From positions 1 to 64,000 of the forward strand of contig NZ_JAAOLY010000010.1 in NCBI RefSeq assembly GCF_011601275.1: a stretch of 64,000 nucleotides of DNA. Direction: 5' to 3'. Below are positions 30,649-38,381 of this stretch, in pieces. The number at the start of each line of letters is the position of its first letter. The first letter of the stretch is position 1. The notes below the pieces were generated by a model. That model saw only the letters and a list, made by a program, of their open reading frames with translations. It was not told where the DNA came from and made no database searches. Source of the stretch: Janthinobacterium lividum (GTDB taxonomy: Bacteria; Pseudomonadota; Gammaproteobacteria; Burkholderiales; Burkholderiaceae_D). Made by a program: the position numbers and the translations under genes.

Positions 30649-31605
30649 ATGTATTTTTTCAGACACTTCATTCTGATCCTGATCGTTCTGCGGGTCGCCT
30701 GCGAGGCGACAGCAGCCGAACCACAACGCTGGCCGTCCTTGCTGCCAGCCCAGCGCGTGCCCAACGCAACCGGGGCGCCGTTGCTGGCAGCGGCCCTGGC
30801 GGGCCAGCGCGTGGTCGCGGTAGGCGACCACGGCGTGGTGCTGCTGTCCGACGACGGCGTCCGCTTCCGCCAGGCCAAGGCTGTGCCGGTGCGCTCCATG
30901 TTGACCAGCGTCCAGTTCCTCGATGCACGGCGCGGCTACGCCGCAGGCCATGACGGCGTGGTGCTGGGCACGCAGGATGGCGGCGACAACTGGACCTTGC
31001 TGCGCGCCACCCCGGGCCTGGAGCAGCCGGTCCTGTCGCTGCACTTTGACAGCGTGGAACATGGCTTTGCGGTCGGTTTGTATGGCTGGGCCATCGAAAC
31101 CCATGATGGCGGCCGCAGCTGGACCGAACGCCATCTCGGCAGCGGCGACAACGCCGACCGCCATCTCTACCACGTGTTTGTCTCGCAGCGCGGGACGCTG
31201 CTGGTCGCCGGCGAAGCCGGGGCCGTCTACCGTTCGACCGACGGCGGCGCGACCTGGAACATGGCCGCTGCAGGCGGCAAGGGCTCGCTGTGGTACGGAA
31301 CGGCGCTGGCCGACGGTACCTTGCTGGTCTGCGGCATGCGCGGCCATCTGTACCGCAGCCGTGACGATGGCAGGACTTGGCAGGCACTGCATTCGAACAC
31401 CACCTTGTCATTGACCGGCATCGCGCAGCAGGCCGATGGCAGCGTGCTGGTGGCGGGCATGTCCGGGACCGTGCTGCGCAGTACCGATGGCGGCGCCACC
31501 TTCACGCTGGCCCAGCGGGCCGAACGGGAACCGCTGACCGCCGTCCTTGCCGCCGGCGCCACTCCCCCCGTTCTGCTCTCGCTGGCGGGGCTGGTCGCGC
31601 GCTGA
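30649..31605 (+). CDS. YCF48/BNR-repeat beta-propeller protein
   Basis: 318 residues with an N-terminal signal peptide (FILILIVLRVACEATAAEP). The body repeats the sialidase-type Asp-box-like unit: SDDGVRFR, TQDGGDNWTLLR, THDGGRSWTER, STDGGATWNMA, SRDDGRTWQAL, STDGGATFTLA, giving a six- or seven-bladed propeller. It is related to the photosystem II assembly factor YCF48 by fold. In non-photosynthetic bacteria it travels with DUF1302/DUF1329/MMPL genes; the role is probably periplasmic scaffolding. Starts 10 bases after the pump gene and ends this operon. Confidence 0.87.
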   Translation: MYFFRHFILILIVLRVACEATAAEPQRWPSLLPAQRVPNATGAPLLAAALAGQRVVAVGDHGVVLLSDDGVRFRQAKAVPVRSMLTSVQFLDARRGYAAGHDGVVLGTQDGGDNWTLLRATPGLEQPVLSLHFDSVEHGFAVGLYGWAIETHDGGRSWTERHLGSGDNADRHLYHVFVSQRGTLLVAGEAGAVYRSTDGGATWNMAAAGGKGSLWYGTALADGTLLVCGMRGHLYRSRDDGRTWQALHSNTTLSLTGIAQQADGSVLVAGMSGTVLRSTDGGATFTLAQRAEREPLTAVLAAGATPPVLLSLAGLVAR

Positions 31606-31662
31606 GTAGTGCTTGCCAAGTTGCAACTATTTCATTTAAAAATTTTTAAAACGACAACAATC

Positions 31663-32200
31663 ATGACACTGCTGTATGTGCCGCCGGTGTTCTCGGCCGC
31701 ACGGGCCGAGGACGGCGCGGCGCCGGCGATCATCGCTGTCATTGACGGCATCGCTTTCCAGGCCAATATCCCTGGACTGAACGCGGCGGTGGAGGCGGCA
31801 CGCGCAGGCGAGCAGGGACGTGGTTTTGCGCTCGTTGCCAGCGAGGTGCGCAATCTGGCGCAGCGTAGCGCTGCCACCGCGAAGGAAATCAAGGTGGTGA
31901 TCGGCGATTCCGCTGCCAAGGTCGCGGCAGGCAGTGTGCTGGTGGACGAGGCCGGTGGCACTATGCGGCAGATCGTCGCCTCGATCTGCAAAGTGGACAC
32001 CATCATGGGCGAAATCAGCGTGGCATTGCAGCGCCAGGCCAGCGGCATTGAGCAGATTGGCCGTGCAATCAAGGGGAGTGGTGGCATGACGCAGCCCAAT
32101 ACCGGGCTGCTCGAGGATGTATCCGCTGCGACGGTGGCGTTGTCCGACCTGACCGCAGAACTGAGCGAGGCGCTTGCCGTGTTCCGGCATGCTCCCCCAA
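31663..32200 (+). pseudogene. Truncated, degenerate chemoreceptor signalling domain
   Basis: The frame encodes the methyl-accepting chemotaxis protein hairpin: [20 protein letters not shown], then [20 protein letters not shown] and [11 protein letters not shown], with the trailing helix [16 protein letters not shown]. Sensor, transmembrane and HAMP parts are missing, and the tip is altered (QANIPGLN where QTNILALN is usual). The frame runs on past the domain until it overlaps the hydrolase gene on the other strand. The remaining ~180 residues cannot span the membrane or sense, so it is treated as a relic. Confidence 0.7.
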
Positions 32201-32207
32201 ATAACTC

Positions 32208-33101
32208 TCAGGCTGCGATTTGCCGCTTCAGGAAAGCCAGTTGCAAGGCGATGCTGTGCTGGCACACAGCTTCGCTGGCCTGGTGCAGTTCGAAGTGGTT
32301 GCCATCCAATAGATGAAACTCGCAGTTCGGGATGCGTTTGGCAGCCCGCTGCGCCGCAGCGGCGGGCGTGACCGAATCGCGCTTCCCGGCAATAATCAAG
32401 GTCGCCGCCTTCACCTTCCTCGCCGAACGGGCAGGGCTGTAGAACGGCAGTTCCAGAAAGATGCGCGACAGCACCCGATTGTCCCAGCTTGCGCCCGGTG
32501 GAATCAGGCGGGCATAACCATCCCAGCATTCCGCGCTGCACAGGGCTGCCACTTCGCCGGAGCGGCCAACGATGCGGCTGTAATGCGGCCGGCCGACGAT
32601 ACGGCCAAGCTGATCGCGCAGCGCCGCCAGCATCAGGCAGAAGCTGATGTGCAGCGGCAGTTGCAGCACGCTGGCGATGCCGCTGACGTGGGGTACCTGC
32701 GCAATGACCGTGCGGATGCCCGGGTCGCGTGCAGCCGTTTCAATCACGTGGCCGCCTGAGAACGAAGTCCCCCACAGTACGATCTTGTCGTGATCGATGC
32801 GGGCCAGGCCGCGCACGTGCCTGAGCGCCGCCTTCCAGTCGGCCAGGTGTCGTCGCGGACTCACCCAATGCCTTGGCTGTCCCTCGCTATCGCCGAAGTT
32901 GCGGTAGTCGAACAGGTAGACCGCATAGCCATCGTCCACAAAATGCTGTGCGATCTCCGGCAACGCGGCGCTGCGGATGCCGCCGAAGCCGTTTGCCATG
33001 ATGACTACCGGCGGCCGCGTCGCCGACGCCGGCAGCAGCAGCGTGCCGGCGCAGGTTTCGCCCGCGCTCAGAAAATGCGAGTCCATGCTGTGCGCCTTCA
33101 T
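32208..33101 (-). CDS. Alpha/beta hydrolase
   Basis: 297 residues with an alpha/beta-hydrolase fold. Oxyanion region [10 protein letters not shown], strand [17 protein letters not shown], nucleophile elbow [12 protein letters not shown], acid in AGKRDSVTP and histidine in DGNHFELH. No signal peptide. The ATG overlaps the stop of the monooxygenase gene (ATGA), so the two are translated together; a hydrolase is the expected next step after a Baeyer-Villiger monooxygenase makes an ester or lactone. The first Met is kept because of the overlap, though Met6 is possible. Confidence 0.87.
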   Translation of the reverse strand: MKAHSMDSHFLSAGETCAGTLLLPASATRPPVVIMANGFGGIRSAALPEIAQHFVDDGYAVYLFDYRNFGDSEGQPRHWVSPRRHLADWKAALRHVRGLARIDHDKIVLWGTSFSGGHVIETAARDPGIRTVIAQVPHVSGIASVLQLPLHISFCLMLAALRDQLGRIVGRPHYSRIVGRSGEVAALCSAECWDGYARLIPPGASWDNRVLSRIFLELPFYSPARSARKVKAATLIIAGKRDSVTPAAAAQRAAKRIPNCEFHLLDGNHFELHQASEAVCQHSIALQLAFLKRQIAA

Positions 33102-34591
33102 GCTGCGCGACGCGGGAACGATGCGGTCTTCAGCTGGCCTGGCCCGCGCAACTCCAGAGCATCATCGGTGACGGCATCGTGCAGCAGCATAGTGCGATCC
33201 GCTTTCAGGTTATTCAGCACGCGCCACGGCAGCGAGCGACCCTGGCGCGGCAGCAGCGCTTGGCCGCGCTGGGCGTAGCCCGATTGCAGCGAGCCCAGAA
33301 CAGACTCGTCCAGTTTTTCGCCGGCCGGCGCGCGGGCGGTCATCACGTCGGATCCGACCGCATCCATATGCTGCCACAGGCGGCACAGATAGTCCGCCGA
33401 CATTTCGACCTTTAACGTCCACGGGGCGTTGGTATAGCCGAACAGGTAGGCAAAGTTCGGAACGTCTTGCAGCAGGACACCTTTGTAGCTCATCAGTTTG
33501 CCAGGTTCAACTTTTTCGCCATCCACGCTCAGGCGCATGCCACCGAGCGATTGCAGTTGCAGGCCGGTGGCGGTGATGATGATGTCGGCTTGCAGGTGTT
33601 GTCCCGATTGCAGCAGGATACCGTTTTCCGTGAAGGTTTTGATCTGGTCCGTGACCACTGAAGCCTTGCCTTCGCGCAGTACCCTGAACAGGTCGCCGTC
33701 CGGCACGGCGCACAGGCGCTCGTCCCAGGGGTTGTACTTGGGTGTGAAATGCTGCATGTCGACTTTGTTGCCGACCTGTTTTTGCACATGATTCAGCAGC
33801 CACGAGCGGACCTGGCGCGGCCAGCGCCTGGCCGCCTTGTACACGCCTTGTTGGAGACGCAGATTGCGCCAGCGCGCCATGCCATACACCCAGTTTGCCG
33901 GCAACACGTAGCCGAGCGCGGCGGCAACCTTGTCGTAGCCGGGCACGGTCATGACATAACTCGGCGAGCGCTGCAACATCGTGATATGGCTTGCCTTATC
34001 GCACATGGCGGGAATGAGCGTGACGGCGGTTGCGCCGCTGCCGATCACCACGATGCGTTTGCCGCGGTAATCGAGGTCCTCCGGCCACTGTTGTGGATGA
34101 ATGCGCAAGCCGTTGAATTGCTCTTCGCCGGGGAACTTGGGCAGATACCCTTGATCATGGTTGTAGTAGCCGGTACACGCCACCAGCTGCTTGCAGGTGA
34201 AGCTGAGCTTTTCGCCGCTCGCTTCGTCGTGCGCGTCGACAGTCCAGCAACGATGCTCGGTCGACCAGCTCGCGCCGTCGATCATGGTACCGTAGCGTAT
34301 CCAGCGGTCAACGCCGTGTTCGCGCGCCGCGTCTTCTATGTACTGGCGGATCTCGGGGCCATCAGCCAGCACCTTGTTCTGGCGCCACGGGCGGAAGGAA
34401 TAGCCAAAAGTGACCATGTCCGAGTCCGACCGGATGCCGGGGTAACGGAACAGGTCCCAGGTGCCGCCAATTGCCTGCCGCCGTTCCAGAATTGCCACCC
34501 GTTTGGTCGGGCACGCTTTCGCCAAATGACAGGCCATGCCTATGCCGGACAGGCCGGCGCCAATAATCAGTACATCAAAATGGCTCTTCAT
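33098..34591 (-). CDS. Baeyer-Villiger-type flavin monooxygenase
   Basis: 497 residues. FAD motif VLIIGAGLSGIGMA near the N-terminus, NADPH motif VVIGSGATAVTL (about 181-192), and between them the type I BVMO fingerprint FxGxxxHxxxWP, seen exactly as FNGLRIHPQQWP at 159-170. Such enzymes insert oxygen next to a ketone to give esters or lactones, or oxidise N/S atoms. ATG 34591 has GGGAG upstream; the longer frame starts in the intergenic region. It shares a short divergent region with an AraC regulator and is coupled to the hydrolase. Confidence 0.92.
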   Translation of the reverse strand: MKSHFDVLIIGAGLSGIGMACHLAKACPTKRVAILERRQAIGGTWDLFRYPGIRSDSDMVTFGYSFRPWRQNKVLADGPEIRQYIEDAAREHGVDRWIRYGTMIDGASWSTEHRCWTVDAHDEASGEKLSFTCKQLVACTGYYNHDQGYLPKFPGEEQFNGLRIHPQQWPEDLDYRGKRIVVIGSGATAVTLIPAMCDKASHITMLQRSPSYVMTVPGYDKVAAALGYVLPANWVYGMARWRNLRLQQGVYKAARRWPRQVRSWLLNHVQKQVGNKVDMQHFTPKYNPWDERLCAVPDGDLFRVLREGKASVVTDQIKTFTENGILLQSGQHLQADIIITATGLQLQSLGGMRLSVDGEKVEPGKLMSYKGVLLQDVPNFAYLFGYTNAPWTLKVEMSADYLCRLWQHMDAVGSDVMTARAPAGEKLDESVLGSLQSGYAQRGQALLPRQGRSLPWRVLNNLKADRTMLLHDAVTDDALELRGPGQLKTASFPRRAA

Positions 34592-34659
34592 TGGATGTCT
34601 CCCTTGTATGTATGTATATGCTCCAAGCGCCAACTGTAGCGGTCATGTGGCAACGCTGC

Positions 34660-34688
34660 TTGACATGGCGAGACTATTTTTTTACATT
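34660..34688 (+). promoter_or_regulatory. Strong promoter of the AraC gene
   Basis: TTGACA (34660-34665), a 17-base spacer, TACATT (34683-34688). The start of transcription would fall at about 34695, directly at the ATG (34696), so the mRNA may be leaderless; no clear Shine-Dalgarno sequence precedes the ATG. Confidence 0.6.
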
Positions 34689-34695
34689 CTGAGAC

Positions 34696-35724
34696 ATGGA
34701 ACCCAATGTACACGCAAGGGGATTGCATGGCTACCAGGCGCTGATGCGCGAAATGGGCCACGATCCCGCGCCGCTCATGCGCCGCTATCACATCGACGAA
34801 TCGGTACTCAGCGCGGATGATGCACTGATCTCGTTGCGCGCCGCTACGCATCTGCTGGAAGCGAGCGCCGAAGTAACCGGGCTGGGAGACTTCGGGCTGC
34901 GCATGTCGTCGCATCAAAGCATCGAGGTGTTGGGACCGTTGAGCCTGGTGATGCGCAATGCACCGACCGTACGCGATGCACTTAATGATGTGATTCGCTA
35001 CCTGTTTGTTCAAAGCCCAGGCATTGTCGTCTCGGTCGATGAGCGCACGTCGAACGTGCCCAATACGGTGGCCGTTTCGGTGGAAGTGCGTCTCTCCGGC
35101 CCGATCGTCACTCGCCAGAATAGCGACTTGTGCCTGGCCGATGCGCATAATTTCCTACGCCTGTTTGCTGGCGATAACTACGAATTGTGTGCCGTTTCGC
35201 TGTCGCACCAGCCTGTCGTCAGCCGTGCGGTCTACGAGCGCTTCTTTGGTGCCAGGCTGTTGGCGGAACCGTCTGGCGCTACTCTCTACATTTCTCGCAA
35301 GACGTTTGGCGCCAATGTGCAGGGCGCCAACGCTTCGTTTCGCCAGGTCGCCGAGGACTATATCTTCCGCAATTTCGGTGTGGCCGAGCAAAGTGCTTCG
35401 GAGAGGGTACGCCTGGCGTTGAGGCGCACGCTGGGTACATCGAGCTGCGATAAGTCCAATGTCGCCGGGTTGCTGGCCCTGCATCCGCGCACACTGCAGC
35501 GCAGGCTGGCGGAAGAGGGCACCAGTTTTGGCGCGATCAAGGACGAAGTCCGCAAGCAGCTCGCACAGGAATATTTGTGCGGCACGCGGATGACGATCGG
35601 CCAGGTCTCACTGATGCTGGGCTTTCCCGCGCAATCGGCTTTGACGCGCGCCTGCCGTCTCTGGTTTGGCGCGACGCCGCTGGCGCTGCGGGCCGGGAAC
35701 GCTGTTTCGCCCGGCGAACCTTGA
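34696..35724 (+). CDS. AraC-family transcriptional regulator
   Basis: 342 residues. The N-terminal ~190 residues match the arabinose-binding-like domain of the OruR/ArgR-type subfamily (HGYQALMREMGHDP; the YELCAVSLSHQPV stretch), and the C-terminal ~100 form the double helix-turn-helix: VAGLLALHPRTLQRRLAEEG, then MTIGQVSLMLGFPAQSALTRACRLWFG. Divergent from the BVMO-hydrolase operon, which it presumably activates in response to the substrate. Ends 42 bases before a terminator almost identical to that of the tetR gene. Confidence 0.92.
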   Translation: MEPNVHARGLHGYQALMREMGHDPAPLMRRYHIDESVLSADDALISLRAATHLLEASAEVTGLGDFGLRMSSHQSIEVLGPLSLVMRNAPTVRDALNDVIRYLFVQSPGIVVSVDERTSNVPNTVAVSVEVRLSGPIVTRQNSDLCLADAHNFLRLFAGDNYELCAVSLSHQPVVSRAVYERFFGARLLAEPSGATLYISRKTFGANVQGANASFRQVAEDYIFRNFGVAEQSASERVRLALRRTLGTSSCDKSNVAGLLALHPRTLQRRLAEEGTSFGAIKDEVRKQLAQEYLCGTRMTIGQVSLMLGFPAQSALTRACRLWFGATPLALRAGNAVSPGEP

Positions 35725-35764
35725 CACGGAGGCGTGGCCGCTGATGGCCGCTTGTGGCGGAGAT

Positions 35765-35795
35765 GAAACGACAGGACCTTCCTATCGTTTTTTTT
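35765..35795 (+). terminator. Intrinsic terminator of the araC-family gene
   Basis: AAACGACAGGA, CCT, TCCTATCGTTT, then a T run. The arms are one base different from those of the terminator at 24765, as if copied. Confidence 0.88.
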
Positions 35796-35824
35796 ACTCC
35801 ATATAATTGGTTTATTGTCCTATC

Positions 35825-35843
35825 TTTGTTACGATGTACCTAC
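35825..35843. promoter_or_regulatory. Operator-like element before the 35870 gene
   Basis: TTTGTTACGATGTACCTAC resembles the elements at 17440 and 24880. It overlaps a possible -10 (TACGAT, 35830-35835) that is 17 bases after TTGGTT (35807-35812). Confidence 0.35.
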
Positions 35844-35869
35844 TTTGAAAATAGCCACCAGGAACCGTC

Positions 35870-36520
35870 ATGGAATTCAAGTACTATATTTATTGTCTCG
35901 CTGATACTGTGTTGATCGCGACATCATTGAACTACGGTGTGAAGTTCCTCAAGAAGCGCAATTTCCTGCTCGGGGGGGAGTGGCTGGTTGTGGCGTTCTC
36001 GGCGACGAATTTACTGATCAATGCCTTAACCGAAGTTCCAGAATTTCTCAACATCTCGCTGTTTTGCGATGCCTTTTCCCGCGCCTTCGGGATACCGGTG
36101 ATCGCTATCGCGGGCCTGATGGCTGTGACACACCGGTTCAAGCCCTCAACGTTCGTGGACGTGACCTTGTTTGCCGCCGGCCTGGTGGTCACCGTGTTTG
36201 TATGGGAGGCTGACTTCCTGATTGAAGCGAAGCCGTATTTCTATCTGGTGATGTGGACGCTGTTTTCGGTTTATCTCCTCGGTTTTGCCTTCAGGCTGGC
36301 GCGCGCCGGCGAGAAGCTGCAAGCGGCGAGCGTCGTGCTGGCCATGCTGTTCGCTCAGACCATTGCGAGCATTTACGACTTCTACCATATTCCCGGCGAT
36401 GACGATCACGTGATTTTCTATTCGTTCGCCTTGCTTGCATGGTCCTTCCTCGGCTTCTCCCTGCATCACGCCTATTGCGCGCTGGAGCGCCTCCAGAGCA
36501 GGCCGCACTCTTCAAGCTAG
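35870..36520 (+). CDS. Polytopic membrane protein, function unknown
   Basis: 216 residues with six or seven hydrophobic segments, including LADTVLIATSLNYGV, EWLVVAFSATNLLINAL, GIPVIAIAGLMAV, TLFAAGLVVTVFVWEA, FYLVMWTLFSVYLLGFAF, AASVVLAMLFAQTIASIY and FYSFALLAWSFLGFSL. I do not recognise a family and see no catalytic motif. It is transcribed alone between two terminators; its upstream element ties it to the regulon of this island. Could be a transporter or sensor component; no stronger claim is possible. Confidence 0.7.
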   Translation: MEFKYYIYCLADTVLIATSLNYGVKFLKKRNFLLGGEWLVVAFSATNLLINALTEVPEFLNISLFCDAFSRAFGIPVIAIAGLMAVTHRFKPSTFVDVTLFAAGLVVTVFVWEADFLIEAKPYFYLVMWTLFSVYLLGFAFRLARAGEKLQAASVVLAMLFAQTIASIYDFYHIPGDDDHVIFYSFALLAWSFLGFSLHHAYCALERLQSRPHSSS

Positions 36521-36552
36521 TGGTCTCCGCCGTCCGCTCAGGGATGGCTTTC

Positions 36553-36584
36553 ACCCAGCGGCCGAGGGGCAGCTGGGTTTTTTT
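36553..36584 (+). terminator. Intrinsic terminator after the 35870 gene
   Basis: ACCCAGC (36553-36559) pairs with GCTGGGT (36572-36578), followed by six or seven T residues, shortly before the permease gene. Confidence 0.8.
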
Positions 36585-36600
36585 ATTTAACGGAACGGTA

Positions 36601-38376
36601 ATGAAAGCAAACTTTGCACTGACGGCAGCGTGCGTGCTGGCGATTTTGTATTTTTCCCAGGATGTGCTGCAACCTATCGTGACCGCGCTGGTGCTGAGCT
36701 TGGCCCTGGCGCCGGTGATCCGGGCGATGGGGCGGCTCGGATTGTCGCACGTGCATGCGACGTTTGGCGCTCTGGGGCTGGTGATCGTGGCGTTTGTCGG
36801 CGCCTTTGCGGTGCTGGGCGCGAACGTGATGGCGCTGTCGTCCGACCTGCCGCAGTACAGCGCCGAGATTCGTGCCAAGACCCGGCGGCTGGAACAGATG
36901 GTCCAGCATCCGCTGTCCCGCCTGGCGCCGCAGCTGATCGATAGCGAGCCTGCCGGGACGCTGCCGGAGGCGGGGCCGCGTCCGCTGCCGGTCGAGATTC
37001 GCGAGCGGGTCAGCACCAGCGACTCGATTGCCAAGGCCATCGGCGTAGTATCCGGTCCCTTGGGCGAGGCCTTCCTGATTCTCGTGCTCCTGATCTTCAT
37101 TCTGCTGGACCGGCAAAATTTGCGCGACCGCGTGCTGCGCCTGGTTGGGCAGCGCGACGTCAGCCGCACCATCCAAGGGTTGGAGGACGCTGCGGAAGGG
37201 GTCTCCCGATTCTTCTTTACACAGCTGGTCCTGAATGTGACTTTCGGCGTGGTGATCGGCCTGGCGCTATGGCTGATTGGCATTCCGCACGCCGCACTAT
37301 GGGGTAGCCTGTGCGGCGCGCTGCGCTTTGTACCGTATATCGGAGCCCTTATTGCAGGCGCGGCGATTGCCTTGTTCTCGGCAGCGGTCGATCCGGGGTG
37401 GACGCTGGCGGTGTATGCGATGGTGCTGTTTCTGCTGCTAGAGCTACTGGTTGCGCACGTGGTCGAGCCGCGGGTCTATGGACAAAGTGTCGGCATGTCG
37501 CCATTGGCGGTCATCGTCTCCGCCTTGTTCTGGGGCGCAATCTGGGGACCGCTTGGCCTGCTGCTGTCGACACCTCTGACGTTGTGCATCGTTGTGGCCG
37601 GGCGCTACATCAAGAGCCTGGAGCCAATCTGCATCCTGTTTGCCGAGGCGCCTCATACCAACGCGGCGCAGCGTTTCCATCATCGCGTGCTGAGCGGCGA
37701 GGCCGACGCCATCATTGACGATGCGCATGCCTTCCTGCGCAAGGCAACGCTGGCGCACTATTGCGACAAGGTCATGCTGCCCGGGCTGGCGCTGGCCAGT
37801 TCCGGTATGCTCGGCAGCCAAAAGGAACAGTTCCGCGCCACCGTCGCCATGGTGGCCGACACGCTGGCGGCGGGGCAGGCCAAGGCCAGCGCGCGTGCGC
37901 GCCGTATCTCCCTGCTGAACGAGAACATCGGTGCCCATTTGCGGCAACGGCGCGAAGAACGGCTGGGACGCTGGCAGGGCTCGCTGGACGTGCCGGCCCG
38001 TTCGGTCATCCTGTCGACGGCACTGCCGGGCATGCGGGAAGAGTTCATGAGCGAACTGCTGGTGCTGGTATTGCGCGAGGCGGGCCTGGATGCGCGCAGC
38101 TACGTGCTCAGGCTGGACGCTGGGCCGGAAGGCGATCCGGGCGCGGATCAGCTGATCTCGACCGTGTTTATCGCTTATCCGCTGGAGAGCGATATCGATG
38201 CCTGGGCCAAGGTCGTCACCGAGCTGCGCAGCGCGCTCCCGGACGTTTCGGTGGCAACCATCCGCCCGCGCGAAGCGGTGGCGGTGGAACCGGCCAAAGT
38301 CGCCGTCCATGTGGACCTGGTCCTGCAGAGCTTTGAGGAGGCGCTGGCCTTCGTAGCGCCGCGCCAGTCGGCGTAA
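36601..38376 (+). CDS. AI-2E/PerM-family permease with long soluble C-terminus
   Basis: 591 residues. The first ~345 match the AI-2E family (PF01594-type): about eight helices, with the family segments FLILVLLIFILLDRQNLRDR, LWGSLCGALRFVPYIGALI and GMSPLAVIVSALFWG followed by IWGPLGLLLSTPLTLC. The usual protein ends soon after that. Here about 240 extra soluble residues follow (helical, Arg/Ala-rich, with a small alpha/beta-looking segment VPARSVILSTALPG). Members export autoinducer-2 or act as Na+/H+ antiporters; the role here is unknown. ATG 36601 follows AACGGAACG. Its TAA is inside the target duplication of the IS element, so the gene was left intact. Confidence 0.8.
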   Translation: MKANFALTAACVLAILYFSQDVLQPIVTALVLSLALAPVIRAMGRLGLSHVHATFGALGLVIVAFVGAFAVLGANVMALSSDLPQYSAEIRAKTRRLEQMVQHPLSRLAPQLIDSEPAGTLPEAGPRPLPVEIRERVSTSDSIAKAIGVVSGPLGEAFLILVLLIFILLDRQNLRDRVLRLVGQRDVSRTIQGLEDAAEGVSRFFFTQLVLNVTFGVVIGLALWLIGIPHAALWGSLCGALRFVPYIGALIAGAAIALFSAAVDPGWTLAVYAMVLFLLLELLVAHVVEPRVYGQSVGMSPLAVIVSALFWGAIWGPLGLLLSTPLTLCIVVAGRYIKSLEPICILFAEAPHTNAAQRFHHRVLSGEADAIIDDAHAFLRKATLAHYCDKVMLPGLALASSGMLGSQKEQFRATVAMVADTLAAGQAKASARARRISLLNENIGAHLRQRREERLGRWQGSLDVPARSVILSTALPGMREEFMSELLVLVLREAGLDARSYVLRLDAGPEGDPGADQLISTVFIAYPLESDIDAWAKVVTELRSALPDVSVATIRPREAVAVEPAKVAVHVDLVLQSFEEALAFVAPRQSA

Positions 38377-38381
38377 ATCAA
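38374..38381. repeat. IS target-site duplication, left
   Basis: TAAATCAA, repeated at 39442-39449. It contains the stop codon of the permease gene (TAA). Confidence 0.9.

Noticed and set aside
31634..31650. TTTAAAAATTTTTAAA palindrome after the YCF48 gene as an operator or terminator
   Set aside because: Low-complexity A/T palindrome with no G+C stem or T run; not enough for either call.
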